Positions 20,827 to 21,797 of a stretch of DNA of 21,797 nt are shown here, in pieces. Location of the stretch: positions 9,476-31,272 of the forward strand of contig JAKAHT010000005.1 of the NCBI GenBank assembly GCA_021814805.1, given 5' to 3'. Origin of the DNA: a bacterium (GTDB lineage: Bacteria > Patescibacteriota > Minisyncoccia > UBA6257 > GWB1-50-10). Under the pieces are notes generated by a model. The model saw only the letters and a program-made list of their open reading frames with translations, ran no database searches and was not told the origin of the DNA. Each line of letters starts with the position of its first letter. The first letter of the stretch is position 1. Position numbers and translations under genes: made by a program.

Positions 20827-20858
20827 AAGCGGCTGCCGATTAAATCAGACAACCGCTT
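20827..20858 (-). terminator. Terminator hairpin of the minus-strand kinase gene
   Basis: Read on the minus strand, 20858-20848 (AAGCGGTTGTC) pairs with 20837-20827 (GGCAGCCGCTT) over 11 positions with two G-U pairs. The plus-strand reading has A-C mismatches instead, so the hairpin favours the minus transcript. The kinase stop lies in the loop. The T-run after it (TTCTC) is short. Confidence 0.5.
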
Positions 20859-21435
20859 GAACTTCTCTTATGATTTCTTCCGGCTTTTTAGTGCCGTCTA
20901 TCTTATGAAATTCGGTATTGGGAAATATGGATGGCGCCCATTCGTAGAAATCGAGGAGGTATTTATTGAATTCCCTCATCATTATCTTGGGTTCGTAGTA
21001 TCCGTCGCTTTTGTGCCTTCTCGTCATTTCCTCAAAACTTATCACGAGATGTATGCAAACGTTGGGGAAGAACATCCCGTAAAATTTTTGGAAGAAATCA
21101 ATACTCTGATCAAAGCATTTTATTTCACCTCGACTTATTCTTTCTGTGGCATAGTGATAAGCTAGGACAGAAAATAAGCTTCGGTCGAGCATAACTTTGT
21201 CGGTAAGACCCGTTATGCCGAGAAAACGCTTTTCCTCCAGTTCGCCGAAGAATTCATTGGCTTTCAAAGCTCCCAGGGAGTTTTTGGGAAAGCCTGGAAA
21301 GTTTTTGCCGCCGACGAATTCCGAGTATTCTTGAACGAACTCGAAATTTTTGAAAGTGCTTAACCGGCTTAGTCGGTTCAATAGAGAGGATTTGCCCGAA
21401 TGGACAATGCCCTCTATCGCATAAATGGTTACCAT
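20845..21435 (-). CDS. P-loop kinase, deoxynucleoside/thymidylate kinase-like
   Basis: This 196-residue cytoplasmic protein has the P-loop EGIVHSGKSSLLNRL (Lys15), an LDRSLFSVLAYHY stretch resembling the DRS motif of deoxynucleoside and thymidylate kinases, and a RRHKSDGYYE lid-like segment with positive residues. The last part (IDGTKKPEEIIREV) is the usual final strand and helix. The likely reaction is ATP-dependent phosphorylation of a nucleoside, a nucleotide or another small molecule. It could also act in a surface sugar pathway given its neighbours. The start has AAAGGA (21450-21445) nine bases upstream, one of the clearest Shine-Dalgarno sequences here. It follows the glycosyltransferase by 20 bp and should be on the same transcript. 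Confidence 0.8.
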   Translation of the reverse strand: MVTIYAIEGIVHSGKSSLLNRLSRLSTFKNFEFVQEYSEFVGGKNFPGFPKNSLGALKANEFFGELEEKRFLGITGLTDKVMLDRSLFSVLAYHYATERISRGEIKCFDQSIDFFQKFYGMFFPNVCIHLVISFEEMTRRHKSDGYYEPKIMMREFNKYLLDFYEWAPSIFPNTEFHKIDGTKKPEEIIREVQAVV

Positions 21436-21455
21436 GGGGCACCGTCCTTTCTTTT

Positions 21456-21797
21456 TTATTTTATTGATTGTTTCAAGGTCAGCTTCAAATATTCATTAAA
21501 ATATTTGAAATGCTTCTTCCTGAATAGGCTATCTTTCTCTATCCTTGTCAAGGTACTACTTTTCGATTCTATATGCAAACCGCCGGCCAGAGGTACGGGC
21601 ACCACAAAATAATTTAAAGCAGCTATTAGTTTTGTAGGCAAACTGGTTTCGGTAAATCCATAGCCGGCGAAAGATTTTTCAAAACATCCGACCTTCCTCG
21701 CGTCCCTTGTTCTTACCATGAAAAATCCTCCCAAGACCATATTGGTTATCATCCACGGTCCTAAAAAGCCGTTTTTCGGCCAGTTTTTGAAATAATT
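21456..21797 (-). CDS. Glycosyltransferase, GT2/galactosyltransferase-C type, 5'-partial
   Basis: Only the last 113 residues are in the window; the frame is open to base 21797. The segment GGFFMVRTRDARKVGCFEKS followed by FAGYGFTETSLPTKLI matches the C-terminal part of family 2-like glycosyltransferases (the GGxxxxR...GxFDExFxxYGxED pattern). The equivalent of the acidic ED pair is TETS here, so the acceptor-activating residue is uncertain. The tail, rich in Lys, has no membrane helix. It is the first seen gene of a minus-strand unit with the P-loop kinase and opposes the HAD-deacetylase pair, pointing to a cell-surface carbohydrate region that continues beyond the right edge. Confidence 0.75.
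   Translation of the reverse strand, partial: NYFKNWPKNGFLGPWMITNMVLGGFFMVRTRDARKVGCFEKSFAGYGFTETSLPTKLIAALNYFVVPVPLAGGLHIESKSSTLTRIEKDSLFRKKHFKYFNEYLKLTLKQSIK

Noticed and set aside
1..21797. CRISPR array, insertion sequence or prophage
   Set aside because: No regular direct repeats with spacers, no transposase or integrase motifs, and no terminal inverted repeats were seen.
1..21797. UGA recoded as glycine, as in some CPR lineages
   Set aside because: UGA ends several genes at positions where the families end, including ppsA and the ATPase, and no in-frame UGA breaks a conserved domain.

Overview
The window most likely comes from a Candidate Phyla Radiation (Patescibacteria) genome, probably a Parcubacteria-type lineage. 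This rests on content and style, not on a marker gene: tightly packed genes, ComEC split into two frames, a very long cysteine-repeat secreted protein, secreted proteins of a style I associate with this group, DUF4147-type glycerate kinase, a divergent enolase, and metabolism centred on C3 compounds. UGA is used as an ordinary stop (e.g. 7-gene example: the PEP synthase stop), so the code is standard. There are no rRNA or tRNA genes, insertion sequences or CRISPR arrays that I can see. Both edges cut genes.

Layout. (1) 1-2001: DNA uptake gene comEC, split into a membrane half (5' end outside the window) and a metallo-beta-lactamase half. (2) 2018-4022: aspS and ndk; the AspRS lacks the inserted GAD domain. 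(3) 4025-4194: a structured RNA with its own extended -10 promoter and the shape of 6S RNA. (4) 4203-6229: a redox cluster of a small membrane protein, CcdA, an unknown helical protein and a membrane-anchored CPHC thioredoxin fold. (5) 6249-9999: glycerate kinase and PEP synthase, ending in a terminator hidden in the 3' end of the convergent transporter gene. (6) 10001-13795: EamA transporter (-), then MazG-like hydrolase, a P-type ATPase lacking CPC, and a secreted protein. (7) 13792-17533: endonuclease III without the Fe-S cysteines (-), FAD oxidoreductase (-), D-2-hydroxyacid dehydrogenase and enolase (+) from a divergent promoter pair. (8) 17552-19271: two secreted proteins, one carrying 22 cysteines. 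(9) 19272-19499: an intergenic region with a palindrome, a promoter, a compact pseudoknot-capable RNA, a terminator and a DnaA-box-like 9-mer. (10) 19500-21797: HAD phosphatase, polysaccharide deacetylase, and on the minus strand a P-loop kinase and the end of a glycosyltransferase.

How it fits together. Glycerate kinase, enolase, PEP synthase and the hydroxyacid dehydrogenase could connect glycerate, 2-phosphoglycerate, PEP, pyruvate and lactate, giving a short C3 route in one 11-kb stretch. The CcdA/thioredoxin cluster would serve disulfides outside the membrane, and the 22-cysteine protein is an obvious potential client. Expression signals are unusually regular: at nine transcription-unit starts a -10 hexamer, often with an upstream TGn, ends 6-10 nt before the start codon, which predicts leaderless mRNAs; at least two internal genes instead carry Shine-Dalgarno sequences.

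The best candidates for something undescribed are the RNA at 19307-19406, the leaderless promoter grammar, and the P-type ATPase with Cys-Ala-Asp in place of Cys-Pro-Cys. Every family name here comes from reading motifs by eye; no search was run.
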